Positions 36,350 to 46,804 of a stretch of 64,000 nt of DNA are shown piece by piece. The stretch covers positions 18,234-82,233 of the forward strand of contig JASCPF010000007.1 of NCBI GenBank assembly GCA_029959325.1, in the 5' to 3' direction. Every line of letters starts with the position of its first letter. Positions within the stretch are counted from its first letter, which is position 1. The notes beneath the pieces are model-generated. The model made no database searches. It worked only from the letters and a program-made list of their open reading frames with translations, and was not told the origin of the DNA. The position numbers and the translations under genes are program-made. The DNA comes from Microbacteriaceae bacterium PS02068 (lineage in GTDB: Bacteria > Actinomycetota > Actinomycetes > Actinomycetales > Microbacteriaceae).

Positions 36350-36762
36350 CCGACACCACCACACCGGTCCCTGAGCCCACACCGGCTCCTGAGCCCACAC
36401 CGGTCCCTGAGCCTGTCGAAGGGCGCGTGACCTTCAACGCCGACGGGCTGGTTCCCGCGATCATCCAGCAGCACGACACCGGCGAGGTGCTCATGCTGGG
36501 CTGGATGGATGCCGAGGCGCTCCGCCGCACCCTCACCGAGGGCCGCGTGACCTTCTGGTCGCGCTCGCGGCAGGAGTACTGGCGCAAGGGCGACACCTCG
36601 GGCCACGCCCAGTACGTGAAGGGCGCGCGCCTCGACTGCGACGGCGACACGCTGCTGATCGCCGTCGAGCAGATCGGCGCGGCCTGCCACACCGGCGACC
36701 GCACGTGCTTCGATGCCGACGACCTCACGCCGGTCGTCGGTCAGGTCGAAGGCGTTCCGTGA
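36346..36762 (+). CDS. hisI: Phosphoribosyl-AMP cyclohydrolase with repeat-derived N-terminus
   Basis: Opens the PR-AMP ring in histidine synthesis (zinc enzyme). The conserved body begins near residue 27 ([20 protein letters not shown]) and has [14 protein letters not shown], the metal ligands in DCDGDTLL and CHTGDRTCF. The first 26 residues are a Pro-Glu-rich leader ([21 protein letters not shown]) written by 18-bp tandem repeats that end in a type A REP-like element. HisI proteins normally lack such a leader, but it is in frame and leaves the enzyme intact. The stop overlaps the GTG of the next gene. Confidence 0.94.
   Translation: MTDTTTPVPEPTPAPEPTPVPEPVEGRVTFNADGLVPAIIQQHDTGEVLMLGWMDAEALRRTLTEGRVTFWSRSRQEYWRKGDTSGHAQYVKGARLDCDGDTLLIAVEQIGAACHTGDRTCFDADDLTPVVGQVEGVP
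36361..36422 (+). repeat. 18-bp tandem repeat ending in a type A REP-like element (hisI leader)
   Basis: Units at 36361-36378, 36379-36396 and 36397-36414 (consensus ACACCGGTCCCTGAGCCC) differ by one or two bases. The last unit runs into GTCGAAGG, so 36402-36422 is the reverse complement of CCTTCGACAGGCTCAGGGACC. Confidence 0.85.
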
Positions 36763-37355
36763 TCGCCCGCGCACGCTCGCTCGCCGTCCTCGCGATCGTT
36801 CTCGGGGGAGCCGCCGCGATCATCGCGTCGACGCAGACCTGGCTCCAGGTGACCCTGCTCTCCGGCGCGTCGGAGCCACTCGCCGTTCCGGGCGCCTCTG
36901 CGCTGCCGCTGCTGGCCCCGCTCAGCCTCGCCGCGCTCGCGCTGGGCCTCGCCCTCACCGTGGTCGGGCGCGTGCTGCGCTACGCGTTCGGCGTGGTGGC
37001 GATCCTCATCGGCGGCACACTGCTCTCGGGTGCGGCGCGCATCGGCCTGGAACACCCGGTGGATGCCATCGCGGCGGTCGTCACGAAGGCGACCGGCCTG
37101 TCCGGCAACACCGTGATCGCGGGCCTCGTCGGCGAGATCTCGGGCACCCCGTGGCCGTTCATCGCCGCCGTCGCGGGCGTCGTGATCGCGGCCGGTGGCA
37201 TCCTCACCCTCGCGACGGCACACCGCTGGCGCTCGGGCGGCCGCCGGTACCGCCGCGAGGTCGCGCACGAGCAGATCGCGTCGGGCTCGAGGCCCCACGA
37301 CGCGATCGATTCGTGGGATGACCTCTCGCACGGCGATGACCCGACCGCCCGCTAG
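36759..37355 (+). CDS. Trp biosynthesis-associated membrane protein
   Basis: 198 residues with four hydrophobic helices (about 7-25, 48-72, 75-95, 135-160) and a charged C-terminal tail. It belongs by look and place to the actinobacterial family that sits between trpE and trpC (M. tuberculosis has one in the same place). Its function is unknown; transport or regulation linked to tryptophan has been suggested by context only. Here it follows hisI directly, GTG 36759 overlapping the hisI stop, and trpE itself is missing from this place. Confidence 0.85.
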   Translation: MIARARSLAVLAIVLGGAAAIIASTQTWLQVTLLSGASEPLAVPGASALPLLAPLSLAALALGLALTVVGRVLRYAFGVVAILIGGTLLSGAARIGLEHPVDAIAAVVTKATGLSGNTVIAGLVGEISGTPWPFIAAVAGVVIAAGGILTLATAHRWRSGGRRYRREVAHEQIASGSRPHDAIDSWDDLSHGDDPTAR

Positions 37356-37358
37356 ACT
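37353..37358 (+). promoter_or_regulatory. Candidate -10 box (TAGACT) for the HGxxPAAW-trpCBA unit
   Basis: TAGACT overlaps the stop codon of the Trp-associated membrane gene and is 46 nt before the next ATG. GAAGGAG upstream of 37404 serves as ribosome site. No attenuator or leader peptide rich in Trp was seen. Confidence 0.45.
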
Positions 37359-37403
37359 GGGCCCGAACCGCCACGTGCCCCGTTCGCACCCCGAAGGAGA
37401 ACC

Positions 37404-37631
37404 ATGAGCAGCATCGACGACCCCGGCCACGGACACTCCCCGGCCGCCTGGACCGCCGTTGTGATCATGCTCCTCGCGTTCGCGCTCGGCACGCTCTTCT
37501 TCTTCCTCGACATGCCCGCACTCGTCTGGGCATCCGTGGGCCTGCTCGTCGTCGGCGCGATCGTCGGCTGGGCGATGGCGAAGGCCGGCTACGGCGCCTA
37601 CGGCGACAAGTACACGCCGAAGCAGCACTGA
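37404..37631 (+). CDS. HGxxPAAW-motif small membrane protein
   Basis: 75 residues with the family-defining HGHSPAAW (9-16) followed by two membrane helices (about 17-36 and 40-62) and a short tail GYGAYGDKYTPKQH. These proteins are found in the trp gene neighbourhood of actinobacteria; their role is not established. The strong GAAGGAG ribosome site lies 6 nt before the ATG. trpC begins 2 nt after its stop. Confidence 0.9.
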   Translation: MSSIDDPGHGHSPAAWTAVVIMLLAFALGTLFFFLDMPALVWASVGLLVVGAIVGWAMAKAGYGAYGDKYTPKQH

Positions 37632-37633
37632 TC

Positions 37634-38443
37634 ATGCTGGCAGACCTCACCGCCGGCGCGGTGCAGGATGCCGAGGATCGAGCAGTCAGCGCTCCGCTGG
37701 CCTCGGTCGAGCGCGCCGCGCTCGCTCAGCGCCCCGCGCTCGATGCACTCGCCGCCCTTGCACCTGCCGACCGCGTCAAGATCATCGCCGAGGTCAAGCG
37801 CGCGAGCCCCTCGCGCGGAGACCTCGCCGCCATCCCTGACCCCGCGCTGCAGGCCGCCCGCTACGAACAGGGCGGCGCGTCGGCGATCTCGGTGCTCACC
37901 GAGGGGCGGCGCTTCAAGGGTTCGCTGGCCGATCTCGAAGCCGTGAAGGCACGCGTCGCCGTTCCCGTGCTGCGCAAGGACTTCGTGGCGACCCCCTACC
38001 AAGTGCTCGAGGCCCGGGCATCCGGAGCCGACCTCGTGCTGCTGATCGTCGCGGCACTCGACCAGCCGCTGCTCGCTGAGCTGCACGCCCTGGTGCTCGA
38101 GCTCGGCATGACGCCGCTCGTCGAGACCCACTCGCGCGACGAACTCGCCCGCGCGAGCGACCTGGGCGCGAAGCTCATCGGCGTGAACGCGCGGAACCTC
38201 TCGACGTTCGAGCTCGACAAGAACCTCTTCGGGTCTCTCACCGACGCGTTCCCGCACGATGCCATCAAGATCGCCGAGTCGGCGGTGCTGGCTCCCGCCG
38301 ACGTCGCGCACTACCGCGCTGCCGGGGCCGACGTCGTGCTCGTCGGCGAAGCGCTCGTCACGAACGACCCGGTGTCGACCCTGCACGCATTCCTGGAAGC
38401 GGGATCCCTGCCTGCCCCGAGCGAACGAAGTGAGTCGAAGTGA
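37634..38443 (+). CDS. trpC: Indole-3-glycerol phosphate synthase
   Basis: Closes the indole ring from CdRP. The 269-residue TIM-barrel protein has [20 protein letters not shown] with the catalytic lysine, [49 protein letters not shown] and IAESAV. The last about 13 residues ([11 protein letters not shown]) extend past the conserved end and are encoded by a type B REP-like remnant. The stop overlaps the trpB GTG. Confidence 0.96.
   Translation: MLADLTAGAVQDAEDRAVSAPLASVERAALAQRPALDALAALAPADRVKIIAEVKRASPSRGDLAAIPDPALQAARYEQGGASAISVLTEGRRFKGSLADLEAVKARVAVPVLRKDFVATPYQVLEARASGADLVLLIVAALDQPLLAELHALVLELGMTPLVETHSRDELARASDLGAKLIGVNARNLSTFELDKNLFGSLTDAFPHDAIKIAESAVLAPADVAHYRAAGADVVLVGEALVTNDPVSTLHAFLEAGSLPAPSERSESK
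38418..38440 (-). repeat. Type B REP-like half element at the trpC/trpB junction
   Basis: CGAGCGAACGAAGTGAGTCGAAG resembles the reverse complement of GTTTCGACTCGCTGCGCTCG. It writes the trpC tail and touches the trpB start codon. Confidence 0.65.
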
Positions 38444-39708
38444 CCACCAGCAGCCTGCGCGACCAGCACGGACCCTTCTTCGGCGAGTTCGGCGGGCGCT
38501 ACATGCCCGAGTCCCTCATCGCCGCGATCGACGAGCTCACCGCCGAATACGAGGCCGCCAAGGCCGACCCGGCGTTCGCCGCCGAGCTGACCGCGCTGCT
38601 GCACTCGTACGCCGGTCGCCCGTCCGCACTCACCGAGGTCGCCCGCTTCGCGGAGCACGCCGGCGGCGCTCGCGTCTTCCTCAAGCGCGAAGACCTCAAC
38701 CACACCGGCTCGCACAAGATCAACAACGTGCTCGGCCAGGCGCTGCTCACCAAGCGCCTGGGCAAGACGCGCGTCATCGCCGAGACCGGCGCAGGCCAGC
38801 ACGGCGTCGCGACGGCGACGGCTGCGGCCCTGTTCGGCTTCGAGTGCACGATCTACATGGGCGAGGTCGACACCGAGCGCCAGGCCCTGAACGTCGCCCG
38901 CATGCGTCTGCTCGGCGCCGAGGTCGTGCCCGTCACGACAGGCTCGCGGACGCTCAAGGATGCCATCAACGAGGCCTACCGCGACTGGGTCGCCTCGGTC
39001 GAGACGACCAACTACATCTTCGGCACCGCCGCGGGCCCGCATCCGTTCCCGGCGATGGTGCGCGACTTTCAGAAGATCATCTCCGAAGAGGCGCGTCAGC
39101 AGCTGCTCGACGAGACCGGCCGGCTGCCCGACGCCGTCATCGCGTGCGTCGGCGGCGGCTCGAACGCGATCGGCATGTTCGACGCGTTCCTCGACGACGA
39201 GGGCGTGAAGCTCTACGGCGTCGAGGCCGCCGGCGACGGCGTCGACACCGAGAAGCACGCGGCGTCGATCGAGCGGGGGCGCCCCGGCATCCTGCACGGC
39301 GCGAAGACGTACGTGCTGCAGGACGAAGACGGCCAGACGATCGAGTCGCACTCGATCTCTGCGGGTCTCGACTATCCGGGCGTCGGCCCCGAGCACTCCT
39401 GGCTCTCCGACATCGGCCGCGCCGAGTACATCCCCGCCACCGATGCCGAAGCGATGGATGCCCTGCGCCTCCTGAGCCGCACCGAGGGGATCATCCCGGC
39501 GATCGAGTCGGCGCACGCCCTCGCGGGCGCGCTGCGCATCGGGCGCGAGCTCGGACCCGATGCCATCCTCGCGGTGAGCCTCTCGGGCCGCGGCGACAAG
39601 GACATGGACACGGCCGCGCAGTGGTTCGGGCTGTACGACGACGGTGACGGACCGGTCGACGCCGCCCCGCCCGCGGCCGCCGCCAAGGGCGAGGGGACCG
39701 AGCTGTGA
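38440..39708 (+). CDS. trpB: Tryptophan synthase beta chain
   Basis: PLP enzyme joining indole and serine to give tryptophan. The 422-residue protein has [12 protein letters not shown], the PLP-lysine block [33 protein letters not shown], the phosphate loop [11 protein letters not shown] and [17 protein letters not shown] 38440 overlaps the trpC stop. The last about 15 residues ([16 protein letters not shown]) are low complexity. The stop overlaps the trpA GTG. Confidence 0.98.
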   Translation: MTTSSLRDQHGPFFGEFGGRYMPESLIAAIDELTAEYEAAKADPAFAAELTALLHSYAGRPSALTEVARFAEHAGGARVFLKREDLNHTGSHKINNVLGQALLTKRLGKTRVIAETGAGQHGVATATAAALFGFECTIYMGEVDTERQALNVARMRLLGAEVVPVTTGSRTLKDAINEAYRDWVASVETTNYIFGTAAGPHPFPAMVRDFQKIISEEARQQLLDETGRLPDAVIACVGGGSNAIGMFDAFLDDEGVKLYGVEAAGDGVDTEKHAASIERGRPGILHGAKTYVLQDEDGQTIESHSISAGLDYPGVGPEHSWLSDIGRAEYIPATDAEAMDALRLLSRTEGIIPAIESAHALAGALRIGRELGPDAILAVSLSGRGDKDMDTAAQWFGLYDDGDGPVDAAPPAAAAKGEGTEL

Positions 39709-40487
39709 GCCGCGTCTCCGACGCCATCGAGGCGGCGCACGCCGAGGGTCGCGGCGCGTTCGTGGGGTACCTGCCCCTCGGCTTCCCCGACCTGCAGACG
39801 AGCATCGACGCCGCCGTGGCCCTCGCCGAAGCCGGTGCCGACATCCTCGAGCTCGGCCCGCCATATTCCGATCCGGTCATGGACGGCACCGTCATCCAAG
39901 AGGCGACCCAGGCCGCGCTGGCCGGGGGTTTCCGGCTGCGCGACACGTTCACCGCGGTGCGCGAGATCGCCGCTCGCACCGACGTGCCGATCCTCGTGAT
40001 GACGTACTGGAACCCCGTGCTGCAGTACGGCGTCGACCGCTACGCCGACGATCTGCTCGCCGCCGGGGGAGCGGGCCTCATCACCCCCGACATCACGCCC
40101 GACGCCGCGGCGGAATGGATCGCGGCCTCCGAGCGCACGGGACTCGACCGCGTGTTCCTGGCGGCGCCGACCTCGACCGAGGAGCGCCTGGCGATGATCG
40201 CCGAGGCATCCACCGGCTTCGTCTACACCGTGTCGACCATGGGCATCACCGGCGAGCGGGCCGAGTTGGATGCCGCGGCGCGCACCCTCGTCGGGCGCCT
40301 GCGCGAGCACGGCGTGGCGCATGCGTGCGTCGGCATCGGCATCTCGACGCCCGACCAGGTGGCCGGCGTCGTCGACTACGCCGACGGCGCGATCGTCGGC
40401 ACCGCGCTCGTCCGGGCTCTCCGCGACGGCGGAATCCCCGGCCTCGCCGCCGAGGCACGCGCCCTGGCATCCGGCACCGCCCGCTGA
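39705..40487 (+). CDS. trpA: Tryptophan synthase alpha chain
   Basis: Cleaves indole-glycerol phosphate and passes indole to TrpB. The 260-residue TIM-barrel protein has [16 protein letters not shown], the catalytic [21 protein letters not shown] (Glu and Asp), [25 protein letters not shown] and [12 protein letters not shown] 39705 overlaps the trpB stop. It ends just before the first REP-like block at 40491, so the hairpin there may end the trp transcript. Confidence 0.97.
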   Translation: MSRVSDAIEAAHAEGRGAFVGYLPLGFPDLQTSIDAAVALAEAGADILELGPPYSDPVMDGTVIQEATQAALAGGFRLRDTFTAVREIAARTDVPILVMTYWNPVLQYGVDRYADDLLAAGGAGLITPDITPDAAAEWIAASERTGLDRVFLAAPTSTEERLAMIAEASTGFVYTVSTMGITGERAELDAAARTLVGRLREHGVAHACVGIGISTPDQVAGVVDYADGAIVGTALVRALRDGGIPGLAAEARALASGTAR

Positions 40488-40490
40488 CCC

Positions 40491-40606
40491 GTTTCGACTC
40501 GCCGCGCTCTGCGTTTCGACTCGCTGCGCTCGCGGGGCGACCGGTTGGTGGGGCGCCCCCGGGCGCCCCGCGAGGGAGCGAAGCGACCGAGTCGAAACGT
40601 CCGCAC
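40491..40606 (+). repeat. Left REP-like block (type B palindrome)
   Basis: One and a half GTTTCGACTCG units (40491 and 40513) form the left arm and CGACCGAGTCGAAAC (ending 40598) the right arm of a large hairpin; between them lies a GC palindrome (GGGGCGCCCCCGGGCGCCCC). The stretch from GTTTCGACTCGCTGCGCTCG through GTCCGCAC recurs with few changes at 41022-41117, in the same orientation. It starts 3 nt after the trpA stop and could act as a terminator or messenger stabiliser. Confidence 0.9.
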
Positions 40607-40642
40607 CTGTGGACTATCGATACCAAGCCCGCGCTCGATCGA

Positions 40643-40648
40643 TAGCGT
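40643..40648 (+). promoter_or_regulatory. Candidate -10 box (TAGCGT) of a leaderless GIY-YIG gene
   Basis: TAGCGT ends 6 nt before the ATG at 40655, and no ribosome site is present. The gene thus seems to carry its own promoter between the two repeat blocks. Confidence 0.45.
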
Positions 40649-40654
40649 CGCGCC

Positions 40655-40951
40655 ATGCCTTTCGTCTACATGCTGCTGTGCGCCGACGACACGCTGTACG
40701 TCGGCAGCACGCTCGATCTCGAGCGACGCCTTGCGCAGCATCAGGCGGGGGAGGGCGCCATGTACACCCGCCGGCGGCTGCCCGTGTCGCTGTTCTGGAG
40801 CGAGGAGATGGCCCGCATCGACGATGCGTTCGCCTGGGAGAAGCGCATGCAGGGATGGAGCCACGCCAAGCGCATCGCCTACGCGGAAGGCGGGATCGGC
40901 GCCGTGAAAGGCTGGAGCGCACGTCAGCGGGCCCGGCCACGGGAAGAGTGA
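40655..40951 (+). CDS. Small GIY-YIG domain protein (UPF0213/SLX1-like)
   Basis: 98 residues consisting of little more than a GIY-YIG fold: [20 protein letters not shown] supplies the paired GIY (as VYM) and YIG (as YVG) positions, LERRLAQH the conserved arginine, and [15 protein letters not shown] the catalytic-type glutamate. Family members are structure-specific nucleases or of unknown role. It is the only gene between two direct copies of a REP-like block (40491-40606 and 40956-41109), which makes a link between a nuclease and the repeats worth considering. No DNA-binding domain is attached. Confidence 0.88.
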   Translation: MPFVYMLLCADDTLYVGSTLDLERRLAQHQAGEGAMYTRRRLPVSLFWSEEMARIDDAFAWEKRMQGWSHAKRIAYAEGGIGAVKGWSARQRARPREE

Positions 40952-40955
40952 GGGC

Positions 40956-41109
40956 GTTGCGACTCGCTGCGCTCTGCGTTTCGACTCGCTGCGCTCTGCG
41001 TTTCGACTCGCTGCGCTCTGCGTTTCGACTCGCTGCGCTCGCTCAACGACCGGGTGGTGGGGGCGCCGCCCGGGCGCCCCGCGAGGGAGCGAAGCGACCG
41101 AGTCGAAAC
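40956..41109 (+). repeat. Right REP-like block with four 22-bp tandem units
   Basis: Units of GTTTCGACTCGCTGCGCTCTGC lie at 40956-40977 (one mismatch), 40978-40999 and 41000-41021, with a fourth at 41022 that turns into the full type B element ending CTCAACGACC. A GC palindrome and the opposite arm CGACCGAGTCGAAAC (to 41109) complete a hairpin as in the left block. There are no spacers, so it is not a CRISPR array. Confidence 0.92.
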
Positions 41110-41173
41110 GTCCGCACTTGCTGTGCTCGCGGGGCGACCGGGGGCGTGGAACGGGCGAGCGCAGGCGGCGAAG

Positions 41174-41179
41174 TAGACT
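41174..41179 (+). promoter_or_regulatory. Candidate -10 box (TAGACT) of a leaderless lgt
   Basis: TAGACT ends 7 nt before the lgt GTG at 41187. No ribosome site is visible upstream. Confidence 0.5.
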
Positions 41180-41186
41180 TCCCCTC

Positions 41187-42155
41187 GTGCTTTCCTCCGC
41201 CCTCGTGGTCGCCTCGATCCCCAGCCCGTCGATCAGCTCGTTCCAGCTCGGGCCGCTGACGATCCACTTCTACGCCCTGTGCATCCTCGCGGGGATCATC
41301 GTCGCGGCGATCATGACGAACCGTCGCCTCACCGCACGCGGCGCCGAGCCGTGGGTCGTCATCGACATCTGCCTCATCGCGGTGCCGCTCGCCATCATCG
41401 GTGCGCGCATCTTCCACGTGGTGACGCACTGGGGCTTCTATTTCGGCCCCGGCAAGAACATCGCGGCGATCTTCTACATCTGGGAGGGGGGCATCGCGAT
41501 CTTCGGCGCCCTCATCGGCGGCGCGATCGGCGCGTGGCTCGGCTGCAAGTGGACGGGCGTCCGGTTCTGGAGCTTCGCCGACGCCCTCGCGCCCGGCCTG
41601 CTGCTGGCTCAGGCCATGGGCCGGTTCGGCAACTGGTTCAACCAGGAGCTGTTCGGCACGCCGACCGACCTGCCCTGGGGCCTGCAGATCGACTACCCCA
41701 ACGCGGCGTGGCCCGTGGGACTGCCGGAAGGCACGCTCTTCCACCCGACCTTCCTCTACGAGGTCATCTGGAACTCGCTCGGCGTGCTCTTCCTGCTGTG
41801 GGTCGGCAAGCGCTTCACACTGCAGTGGGGGCGCCTGTTCGCGCTCTACCTGGTCTGGTACAGCGCGGGCCGCATCGTCTGGGAGAACATCCGCATCGAC
41901 CCGAGCGAGGTCTTCTTCGGCCTCCGCACCAACGTCTGGGCGGCGATCTTCGGCGTGATCGTCGGCATCGTGATCTTCTTCGTGCAGACGCGGCGCCACC
42001 CGGGCCTCGAACCGTCGCCCTACCAGCCCGGTCGCGAGTGGACCGGCGGCGGGACTGTACAATCGCAGAATACCGATGACTTCGTGGACGTCAGCGCACC
42101 CCCGACGCCCGGATCCATCACGGACACCGCCACAAGCACAGTCGCCTCGAAGTAA
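41187..42155 (+). CDS. lgt: Prolipoprotein diacylglyceryl transferase
   Basis: Integral membrane enzyme that adds diacylglycerol to the lipobox cysteine of lipoproteins, such as the one at 5760. The 322-residue protein has about seven membrane helices and the Lgt signature [15 protein letters not shown] (about 148-162), plus an [14 protein letters not shown] start, a [14 protein letters not shown] block and YEVIWN near the middle. GTG 41187 gives the correct N-terminus. The tail after about 275 is polar. The trpA-lgt neighbourhood is normal for actinobacteria apart from the REP-bracketed insertion. TACAAT at 42058-42063 inside its 3' end may drive gltB. Confidence 0.95.
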   Translation: MLSSALVVASIPSPSISSFQLGPLTIHFYALCILAGIIVAAIMTNRRLTARGAEPWVVIDICLIAVPLAIIGARIFHVVTHWGFYFGPGKNIAAIFYIWEGGIAIFGALIGGAIGAWLGCKWTGVRFWSFADALAPGLLLAQAMGRFGNWFNQELFGTPTDLPWGLQIDYPNAAWPVGLPEGTLFHPTFLYEVIWNSLGVLFLLWVGKRFTLQWGRLFALYLVWYSAGRIVWENIRIDPSEVFFGLRTNVWAAIFGVIVGIVIFFVQTRRHPGLEPSPYQPGREWTGGGTVQSQNTDDFVDVSAPPTPGSITDTATSTVASK

Positions 42156-42217
42156 CACCCCGCGAGAAAAGGGCCGACGTCGTCCCCGCTTCAGCAAGAT
42201 CATTGAGGACGGTAGGT

Positions 42218-45200
42218 ATGGCTCCGAGCCTTCGTCGTGAATCGACCCCACGACCGCTGTCAGGATTTCCCGCAAAGCAGGGCATGTACAACCCTGCGTT
42301 CGAGAAGGATGCCTGCGGCCTGGCCATGGTCGCCACGCTTCGCGGCGAGCCCGGCCACGACATCGTCTCGCTCGCGCTGACGGCGCTGCGCAACCTCGAG
42401 CACCGCGGCGCGATCGGCTCCGACGCGGGCACGGGCGACGGCGCAGGCATCCTGACGCAGATGCCGGATGCCTTCCTGCGCGAGGTCACCGACTTCGACC
42501 TGCCGCCCGTGGGCGAGTACGCCGCCGGCCTCGCGTTCCTGCCCGTGGGCGACGAGGAGCGCGCCGCCGTCAAGGCGGGCGTCGAGCGCATCGCCGCGAC
42601 CGAGGGCCTGACCGTCCTCGGCTGGCGTGAGGTGCCCACCTCGCCCGAGCACCTGGGCAAGCTCGCGCACGCGGCGCAGCCCGCGTTCGAGCAGGTCTTC
42701 GTGTCGCGCCCCGCGGTCGGCGACGCGCCGGCCCTCAGCGGCATCGCGCTCGACCGGCGCGTGTACCGGCTGCGCAAGCGCGCTCGCCGCGAGCACGACG
42801 CCTACTTCGTGTCGCTCAGCTCGCGCACCCTCGGCTACAAGGGCATGGTCACGACGCTGCAGCTCGAGCCGTTCTACCCCGACCTGTCCGACGAGCGCTT
42901 CGCCTCCGAGCTCGCGGTCGTGCACTCGCGCTACTCGACGAACACGTTCCCGTCGTGGCCGCTCGCGCAGCCGCTGCGCATGCTGGCCCACAACGGCGAG
43001 ATCAACACCGTCGGCGCAAACCGCAACTGGATGCGCGCGCGCCAGTCGCAGCTCGAATCCGAGCTCATCGGCGACATCCGCCCGATGCTGCCGATCTGCA
43101 CCGAGGGCGCCAGCGACTCGGCATCCTTCGACGAAGTCCTCGAGCTGCTCACCCTCACCGGCCGCAGCCTGCCGCACGCGATCTCGATGATGGTGCCCGA
43201 GGCCTACGAGAAGCAGACCGAGATCGACCCCGATCTGCGCGCCTTCTACGAGTACCACTCGATGCAGATGGAGCCCTGGGACGGACCAGCGGCACTGATC
43301 TTCACCGACGGCACGCTCGTCGGCGCCACGCTCGACCGCAACGGCCTGCGCCCGGGCCGCTGGACCGAGACGACCGACGGCCTGGTCGTCATCGGCTCGG
43401 AGACCGGCGTGCTCGACTTCGCCCCCGAGCGCATCAAGCGTCGCGGACGCCTGCGCCCCGGGCGGATGTTCCTCGTCGACACGGCCCAGCGCCGGATCAT
43501 CGAGGACGACGAGGTCAAGCGCGAGCTCGCCACCCTCGAGCCGTGGCAGGAGTGGCTGGATGCCGGGCGCGTGCGCCTCAAGGATCTGCCCGAGCGCGAG
43601 CACATCGTGCACCCCATCGCCTCGATCACCCGCCGTCAGCGCACGTTCGGCTACACCGAGGAGGAGGTGCGGATCCTCCTCACTCCGATGGGGCAGAACG
43701 GCGCCGAGCCCCTCGGCGCGATGGGCTCCGACTCGCCGATCGCGGTGCTGAGCGACCGTCCGCACCTCTTGTTCGACTACTTCGTGCAGCAGTTCGCCCA
43801 GGTGACCAACCCGCCGCTCGACTCGATCCGCGAAGAGGTCGTCACCTCGCTCGCCCTCGGGCTCGGACCCGAGCGCAACCTGCTGTCGTGGGGCCCCGAG
43901 CACACGCAGACGATCACGCTCGATTTCCCCGTGATCGACAACGACGAGCTCGCCAAGCTCCAGAACATCGACAAGGCGCTGCCGGGTCGCCGCTCGGTCA
44001 CCGTGCGCGGTCTCTACCCCTTCGAGCAGGGTGAGGATGCCTTGGAGCAGCGGCTCGAGGCGATGTGCGCCGAGGTCGACGAGGCGATCGCGCAGGGCGC
44101 GGAGTTCATCATCCTGAGCGACCGCGACTCGAACAAGGACCTCGTCCCGATCCCGTCGTTGCTGATGGTCGCCGCCGTGCACCACCACCTCATCCGCCGC
44201 GAGAACCGCATGAAGGTCGGTCTCGTGGTCGAAGCCGGCGACGTCCGCGAAGTGCACCACGTCGCGACGCTCATCGGCTATGGCGCCTCAGCCGTCAACC
44301 CGTACCTCGCGATGGAGACCGTCGAGTACCTCGTGCGCGCCGGCTTCATCACGGGCATCGGCCCCGAGAAGGCCGTCAAGAACCTGATCTACGCACTCGG
44401 CAAGGGCGTGCTGAAGATCATGTCGAAGATGGGCATCTCGACCGTGTCGTCGTACGCGGGCTCGCAGGTGTTCGAGGCCGTCGGCCTCTCCGAAGAGGTC
44501 ATCGCGCGGTACTTCACCGGCACCGAGACCAAGCTCGGCGGCATCGGCCTGCGCGAGATCGCCGCGGAGAACCAGGCGCGCCACGATTACGCCTACCCGG
44601 AAGACGGCGCGGCGCGTGCGCACGAGCGCCTGTGGACCGGCGGCGAGTACCAGTGGCGCCGGGACGGCGCCCCGCACCTGTTCAACCCCGACACGGTCTT
44701 CCGCCTGCAGCACGCGACGCGTTCGCGTCGCTACGACATCTTCCGCGAGTACACGAAGCTCGTCGACGATCAGGCCGCCGAGCTGAAGACCCTGCGCGGC
44801 ATGTTCCGTCTGAAGACGGGGGAGCGGCCGCCGGTGCCGATCGACGAGGTCGAGCCGGTCGAATCGATCGTGAAGCGGTTCTCGACCGGTGCGATGAGCT
44901 ACGGCTCGATCTCGAAGGAGGCGCACGAGACCCTCGCGATCGCGATGAACTCCATCGGCGCGAAATCGAACACCGGTGAGGGCGGCGAAGACGTCGACCG
45001 ACTGCTCGACCCGACGCGTCGCAGTGCGATCAAGCAGGTGGCATCCGGCCGCTTCGGCGTCACGAGCATGTACCTGACGCACGCCGACGACATCCAGATC
45101 AAGCTCGCCCAGGGCGCGAAGCCCGGCGAGGGCGGTCAGCTGCCGCCCGGCAAGGTGTATCCGTGGATCGCTCGCACCCGCGGGGGCACGCCCGGCGTCG

Positions 45201-46804
45201 GACTCATCTCGCCGCCGCCGCACCACGACATCTACTCGATCGAAGACCTCAAGCAGCTGATCTTCGACCTGAAGCGCGCCAACCCGCTGGCGCGAGTGCA
45301 CGCCAAGCTCGTCAGCCAGTCGGGCATCGGCGCAGTCGCGGCGGGCACCGCCAAGGCCCTCGCCGACGTCATCCTCGTGTCGGGCTACGACGGCGGAACG
45401 GGTGCCAGCCCGCTCAACTCGCTCAAGCACGCCGGCACGCCGTGGGAGCTCGGACTCGCCGAGACGCAGCAGACGCTCATGCTCAACGACATGCGCGACC
45501 GCGTGGTCGTGCAGGCCGACGGGCAGCTGAAGACCGGCCGCGATGTCATCGTCGCGGCGCTGCTCGGCGCGGAAGAGTTCGGCTTCGCCACGACGGCGCT
45601 CGTCGTCGAGGGCTGCGTCATGATGCGCGTCTGCCACCTCGACACCTGCCCCGTCGGCGTCGCCACGCAGAACCCTGTGCTGCGCGCGCGCTTCAGCGGC
45701 AAGCCCGAGTTCGTCGTGAACTTCATGCAGTTCCTGGCGCAGGAGGTGCGCGAATACCTGGCCGAGCTGGGCTTCCGCTCACTCGACGAGGCCATCGGCC
45801 GCAGCGAGCTGCTCGATGTGAACGGCGCGATCGAGCACTGGAAGGCGAGCGGGCTCGACCTCAGCCCGATCCTTGCGGGCCCGGCGTTCGCGCCCGACGC
45901 GCCCCGCCGGCACCTGCGCGACCAGGACCACGAGCTCGACAAGCACTTCGATGTGGCGCTGATCGAGCGCGCGCAGGATGTCATCGCCCACGGCGGTCAC
46001 ATCTCGATCGACCTGCCGATCCGCAACACCGAGCGCGCCGTCGGCACGATGCTGGGCAACCGCGTCACGCTGGCTCACGGCGAACACGGGCTGCCCGCGG
46101 GGACGATCGAGATCAATCTCACGGGCTCGGCCGGGCAGTCGTTCGGCGCCTTCCTGCCCGCGGGCATCACGCTGCGGCTCGAGGGCGACTCGAACGACTA
46201 CGTCGGCAAGGGACTGTCGGGCGGACAGATCGTCGTGCGCCCGCCGCGGGATGCCACGTTCGATGCGTCGCAGAACGTCATCGCCGGCAACGTCATCGGC
46301 TACGGCGCCACGCAGGGCAGCATGTTCCTGCGCGGTGTGGTGGGCGAGAGGTTCCTCGTGCGCAACTCGGGAGCGACCGCGGTGGTCGAGGGTGTGGGCG
46401 ACCACGCGCTCGAGTACATGACCGGCGGTCTTGCCGTGATCCTCGGCACGACCGGCCGCAACCTCGGTGCCGGCATGTCGGGCGGTGCGGCGTACATCTA
46501 TCGCCTCGACACGGCCCTGGTGAACCGCGAGGCCTTGGCCAGCGGCGAGCTGGAGCTGCTGCCGCTCGGATCGGGCGACGTCGAGATCCTGCGCGATCTG
46601 CTCGAGCAGCATGTCGCCGAGACGGGCTCGACCCTGGCATCCGCACTGCTGGATGACTTCGAGACCGAAGTCGCGAACTTCGTTCGCGTTCTGCCGCGCG
46701 ACTACGCGGCGGTGCTGCAGACCCGAAACGATGCCGTCGCCGAGGGGCTCGACCCCGACGGCGACGTCGTCTGGACCCGCATCCTGGAGGTGACCGGTGG
46801 CTGA
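42218..46804 (+). CDS. gltB: Glutamate synthase large subunit
   Basis: NADPH-dependent GOGAT alpha subunit: glutamine plus 2-oxoglutarate to two glutamates. The 1528-residue protein has a short propeptide before the N-terminal nucleophile Cys33 ([14 protein letters not shown]), the amidotransferase domain, a central domain, the FMN domain ([29 protein letters not shown]), the [3Fe-4S] ligands in [15 protein letters not shown] and the C-terminal beta-helix (GXXG-rich, [21 protein letters not shown]). ATG 42218 with AGGACGG upstream was chosen over the in-frame TTG at 42203. It overlaps gltD by 8 nt. Confidence 0.97.
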   Translation: MAPSLRRESTPRPLSGFPAKQGMYNPAFEKDACGLAMVATLRGEPGHDIVSLALTALRNLEHRGAIGSDAGTGDGAGILTQMPDAFLREVTDFDLPPVGEYAAGLAFLPVGDEERAAVKAGVERIAATEGLTVLGWREVPTSPEHLGKLAHAAQPAFEQVFVSRPAVGDAPALSGIALDRRVYRLRKRARREHDAYFVSLSSRTLGYKGMVTTLQLEPFYPDLSDERFASELAVVHSRYSTNTFPSWPLAQPLRMLAHNGEINTVGANRNWMRARQSQLESELIGDIRPMLPICTEGASDSASFDEVLELLTLTGRSLPHAISMMVPEAYEKQTEIDPDLRAFYEYHSMQMEPWDGPAALIFTDGTLVGATLDRNGLRPGRWTETTDGLVVIGSETGVLDFAPERIKRRGRLRPGRMFLVDTAQRRIIEDDEVKRELATLEPWQEWLDAGRVRLKDLPEREHIVHPIASITRRQRTFGYTEEEVRILLTPMGQNGAEPLGAMGSDSPIAVLSDRPHLLFDYFVQQFAQVTNPPLDSIREEVVTSLALGLGPERNLLSWGPEHTQTITLDFPVIDNDELAKLQNIDKALPGRRSVTVRGLYPFEQGEDALEQRLEAMCAEVDEAIAQGAEFIILSDRDSNKDLVPIPSLLMVAAVHHHLIRRENRMKVGLVVEAGDVREVHHVATLIGYGASAVNPYLAMETVEYLVRAGFITGIGPEKAVKNLIYALGKGVLKIMSKMGISTVSSYAGSQVFEAVGLSEEVIARYFTGTETKLGGIGLREIAAENQARHDYAYPEDGAARAHERLWTGGEYQWRRDGAPHLFNPDTVFRLQHATRSRRYDIFREYTKLVDDQAAELKTLRGMFRLKTGERPPVPIDEVEPVESIVKRFSTGAMSYGSISKEAHETLAIAMNSIGAKSNTGEGGEDVDRLLDPTRRSAIKQVASGRFGVTSMYLTHADDIQIKLAQGAKPGEGGQLPPGKVYPWIARTRGGTPGVGLISPPPHHDIYSIEDLKQLIFDLKRANPLARVHAKLVSQSGIGAVAAGTAKALADVILVSGYDGGTGASPLNSLKHAGTPWELGLAETQQTLMLNDMRDRVVVQADGQLKTGRDVIVAALLGAEEFGFATTALVVEGCVMMRVCHLDTCPVGVATQNPVLRARFSGKPEFVVNFMQFLAQEVREYLAELGFRSLDEAIGRSELLDVNGAIEHWKASGLDLSPILAGPAFAPDAPRRHLRDQDHELDKHFDVALIERAQDVIAHGGHISIDLPIRNTERAVGTMLGNRVTLAHGEHGLPAGTIEINLTGSAGQSFGAFLPAGITLRLEGDSNDYVGKGLSGGQIVVRPPRDATFDASQNVIAGNVIGYGATQGSMFLRGVVGERFLVRNSGATAVVEGVGDHALEYMTGGLAVILGTTGRNLGAGMSGGAAYIYRLDTALVNREALASGELELLPLGSGDVEILRDLLEQHVAETGSTLASALLDDFETEVANFVRVLPRDYAAVLQTRNDAVAEGLDPDGDVVWTRILEVTGG

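Noticed and set aside
40956..41043. CRISPR-like direct repeats
   Set aside because: The 22-bp units are contiguous with no spacers and belong to the REP-like family; no cas gene is near.
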